DNA of 6,105 bases from Bacillota bacterium. Lineage in GTDB: Bacteria > Bacillota > Clostridia > Peptostreptococcales > Anaerovoracaceae. This document shows, one piece after another, positions 4,986 to 6,105 of the stretch. The position numbers and the translations under genes are program-made. The notes under the pieces are model-generated. The model had not been told where the DNA came from, did no database searches, and saw nothing but the letters and a program-made list of their open reading frames with translations. The DNA is taken from the NCBI GenBank assembly GCA_017936025.1, contig JAGBGL010000081.1, forward strand, positions 1 to 6,105, read 5' to 3'. Numbering within the stretch: the first letter of the stretch is position 1; every line of letters begins with the position of its first letter.

Positions 4986-5090
4986 ACAAAAGGGAAACAG
5001 GATGTAGGGAAAAAATAGACCTTTTGTTCAAACCTTCTTAGAGATTAATAGAATAAAAACGCGAAAAGAGGAGCTGGGGGCTCCTTTTTC
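4986..5090 (+). ncRNA. Candidate small structured RNA between thlA and glnS
   Basis: A consensus -10 box (4974-4979) puts the transcript start at about 4986. Exactly there begins ACAAAAGG (4986-4993), which pairs perfectly over 8 bp with CCTTTTGT (5020-5027), enclosing a 26-nt purine-rich loop that contains ACAGGATGT and AGGGA. About 35 nt of A-rich single strand follow, then an intrinsic terminator (stem 5069-5085, T-run to 5089). The unit is therefore about 105 nt with a paired 5' end and its own 3' end. No open reading frame of useful length with a ribosome site is present. I do not recognise it as SRP RNA, 6S RNA, a T-box or any riboswitch class I know. It could be a free small RNA or an attenuated leader of glnS, since glnS starts 62 nt after it on the same strand. 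Confidence 0.45.
5065..5089 (+). terminator. Intrinsic terminator ahead of glnS
   Basis: AGGAGC (5069-5074) pairs with GCTCCT (5080-5085) around a TGGGG loop. A flanking AAAAG/TTTTT stretch extends the pairing and supplies the T-run (5085-5089). It lies 63 nt upstream of the glnS ATG and 170 nt beyond the thlA terminator, so it does not end thlA. It must serve a transcript that begins in the intergenic region. Confidence 0.8.
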
Positions 5091-5091
5091 A

Positions 5092-5121
5092 TTGCAATAA
5101 GTACTACTTTTGGGATATAAT
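5092..5121 (+). promoter_or_regulatory. Candidate glnS promoter
   Basis: TTGCAA (5092-5097) and a perfect TATAAT (5116-5121) are separated by 18 nt, immediately after the intergenic terminator. The predicted start near 5128 leaves a short leader of about 24 nt with AGGAGG at 5138-5143. The hexamer and spacing repeat those of the ogt promoter at the other end of the window. Confidence 0.65.
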
Positions 5122-5151
5122 ATTAAAGATATAAAGTAGGAGGAATAGGCA

Positions 5152-6105
5152 ATGGCAGAATTAGATAACAAACAGGCCGGCGCCGCAGAAAGCGCATCAA
5201 ATTTTATTCATAATATAATTGACAAAGACTTAGATGCCCAGAAGTATGGTGATAAGGTTCATACTCGTTTCCCTCCGGAACCGAACGGATACCTGCACAT
5301 CGGACATGCTAAATCTATTTGCTTAAACTTTACAACTGCTCAGAAATACGGCGGAAAATGTAATTTAAGATATGACGATACTAACCCTGTAAAGGAAGAT
5401 ATGGAATTCGTAAACTCCATCGAAGCTGACGTTAGATGGCTTGGCTTTGACTGGGATGAAAGACTGTGGGCTTCCGATTATTTTGACGAAATGTACGAAT
5501 GTGCAGTTCAGCTGATCAAAGACGGAAAGGCATTCGTATGCGACCTGACAGCAGACGAAATGAGAGAATACAGAGGGACTCTGACACAGCCCGGTAAAGA
5601 ATCTCCATACAGAAACAGAAGCGTAGAAGAAAACCTGAAGCTTTTCGAAGAGATGAGAGAAGGTAAATACGCAGACGGTGAAAAGGTGCTGAGAGCGAAA
5701 ATCGATATGGCTTCCTCCAACATCAACATGAGAGACCCTGTGATCTACAGAATCGCTCATGCGGAACACCATAATACAGGTGATAAATGGTGCATCTATC
5801 CTATGTATGACTATGCTCATCCAATCGAAGATGCTATCGAAGGAATCACACACTCCATCTGCACACTGGAATTCGAGGACCACAGACCTTTATATGACTG
5901 GGTGCTGGAAGCAATCGGCAAATGGCCGACACCTCCTCAGCAGATCGAGTTTGCGAGACTGAATCTTACTAATACAGTTATGAGTAAGAGATACCTGAAG
6001 GCACTGGTTGATGATGGCGTTGTTGAAGGTTGGGATGACCCGAGAATGCCTACTATCGCAGGACTGAGAAGAAGAGGTTTCACACCTGAGTCTATCAGAG
6101 AATTC
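5152..6105 (+). CDS. glnS: Glutaminyl-tRNA synthetase, partial (N-terminal 318 codons)
   Basis: Class I aminoacyl-tRNA synthetase that charges tRNA-Gln with glutamine using ATP. The reading frame is open from the ATG at 5152 to the right edge; only the 3' part is missing. PPEPNGYLHIGHAKS (residues 41-55) holds the HIGH signature in its GlnRS form. RYDDTNPVKEDMEFVNSI (73-90) is the typical GlnRS substrate-pocket block. DPVIYRI and WCIYPMYDYAHPIEDAIEGITHS (about 195-235) close the catalytic core. VMSKR (276-280) is the KMSKS equivalent, as in E. coli GlnRS. These features separate it from the related GluRS. The C-terminal anticodon-binding beta barrels are outside the window. AGGAGG at 5138-5143 with 8-nt spacing fixes the start. 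Most Firmicutes make Gln-tRNA-Gln through GatCAB instead, so a GlnRS suggests an acquired gene in this lineage. Nearly all arginines are AGA, as in thlA, so it is well adapted to the host. Confidence 0.96.
   Translation, partial: MAELDNKQAGAAESASNFIHNIIDKDLDAQKYGDKVHTRFPPEPNGYLHIGHAKSICLNFTTAQKYGGKCNLRYDDTNPVKEDMEFVNSIEADVRWLGFDWDERLWASDYFDEMYECAVQLIKDGKAFVCDLTADEMREYRGTLTQPGKESPYRNRSVEENLKLFEEMREGKYADGEKVLRAKIDMASSNINMRDPVIYRIAHAEHHNTGDKWCIYPMYDYAHPIEDAIEGITHSICTLEFEDHRPLYDWVLEAIGKWPTPPQQIEFARLNLTNTVMSKRYLKALVDDGVVEGWDDPRMPTIAGLRRRGFTPESIREF

Noticed and set aside
4978..5007. Nine-codon frame (MKSQKGNRM) at the start of the intergenic RNA
   Set aside because: Its ATG overlaps the -10 box, so it would not be on the transcript, and it has no ribosome site.
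5040..5090. T-box leader for glnS
   Set aside because: Only CGCG and a terminator are present. The conserved T-box sequence, the specifier stem and the antiterminator are missing, and the leader is too short.
5365..5962. Frames over glnS (minus 5365-5883 and 5508-5729, plus 5759-5962)
   Set aside because: All are shadows of the unambiguous GlnRS reading frame, which simply runs off the window.

Overview
The window looks like a chromosomal segment of an anaerobic, low-to-moderate-GC Firmicute, most likely a member of Clostridia. The reasons are strong AGGAGG-type Shine-Dalgarno sites in front of most genes, near-exclusive use of AGA for arginine in the best-expressed gene, A/T-rich promoter elements, compact co-directional genes, and a stand-alone biosynthetic-type thiolase. 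Genus-level placement would be guesswork. No mobile element, CRISPR array, tRNA, rRNA or phage gene is visible.

Layout. (1) Bases 1-280, minus strand: the N-terminal half of an O6-alkylguanine-DNA alkyltransferase (ogt), cut by the left edge before its active-site cysteine motif. (2) Bases 281-401: a divergent promoter region in which one palindromic TTGCAA could serve as the -35 box in both directions. (3) Bases 402-3538, plus strand: a tight four-gene run. It holds a membrane protein with two separated zinc ribbons and five predicted membrane segments, a SIR2-type NAD-dependent deacylase (16-nt overlap with the previous gene), the nucleotidase SurE, and an ISOC-type isochorismatase-fold hydrolase (1-nt overlap). 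SurE most likely starts at a TTG, and a perfect TATAAT just upstream may give it its own promoter. (4) Bases 3539-4895: acetyl-CoA acetyltransferase (thlA) as a single-gene unit with its own promoter, a structured leader, very biased codons suggesting high expression, and a strong intrinsic terminator. (5) Bases 4896-5151: intergenic, but not empty. A promoter-like element, a predicted start that coincides with the first base of an 8-bp stem, and an intrinsic terminator together outline an unannotated RNA of about 105 nt. A separate promoter for the next gene follows. (6) Bases 5152 to the end: the N-terminal 318 codons of glutaminyl-tRNA synthetase (glnS), cut by the right edge.

How the genes fit together. 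The sirtuin consumes NAD and deacylates lysines. SurE dephosphorylates nucleoside monophosphates. The thiolase makes or uses acetoacetyl-CoA from acetyl-CoA, the donor that underlies protein acetylation. A link between NAD/nucleotide turnover and acetyl-CoA is therefore possible, but it is inferred from gene order only. The protein-coding content is ordinary. The most interesting candidate is the small RNA-like unit between thlA and glnS.
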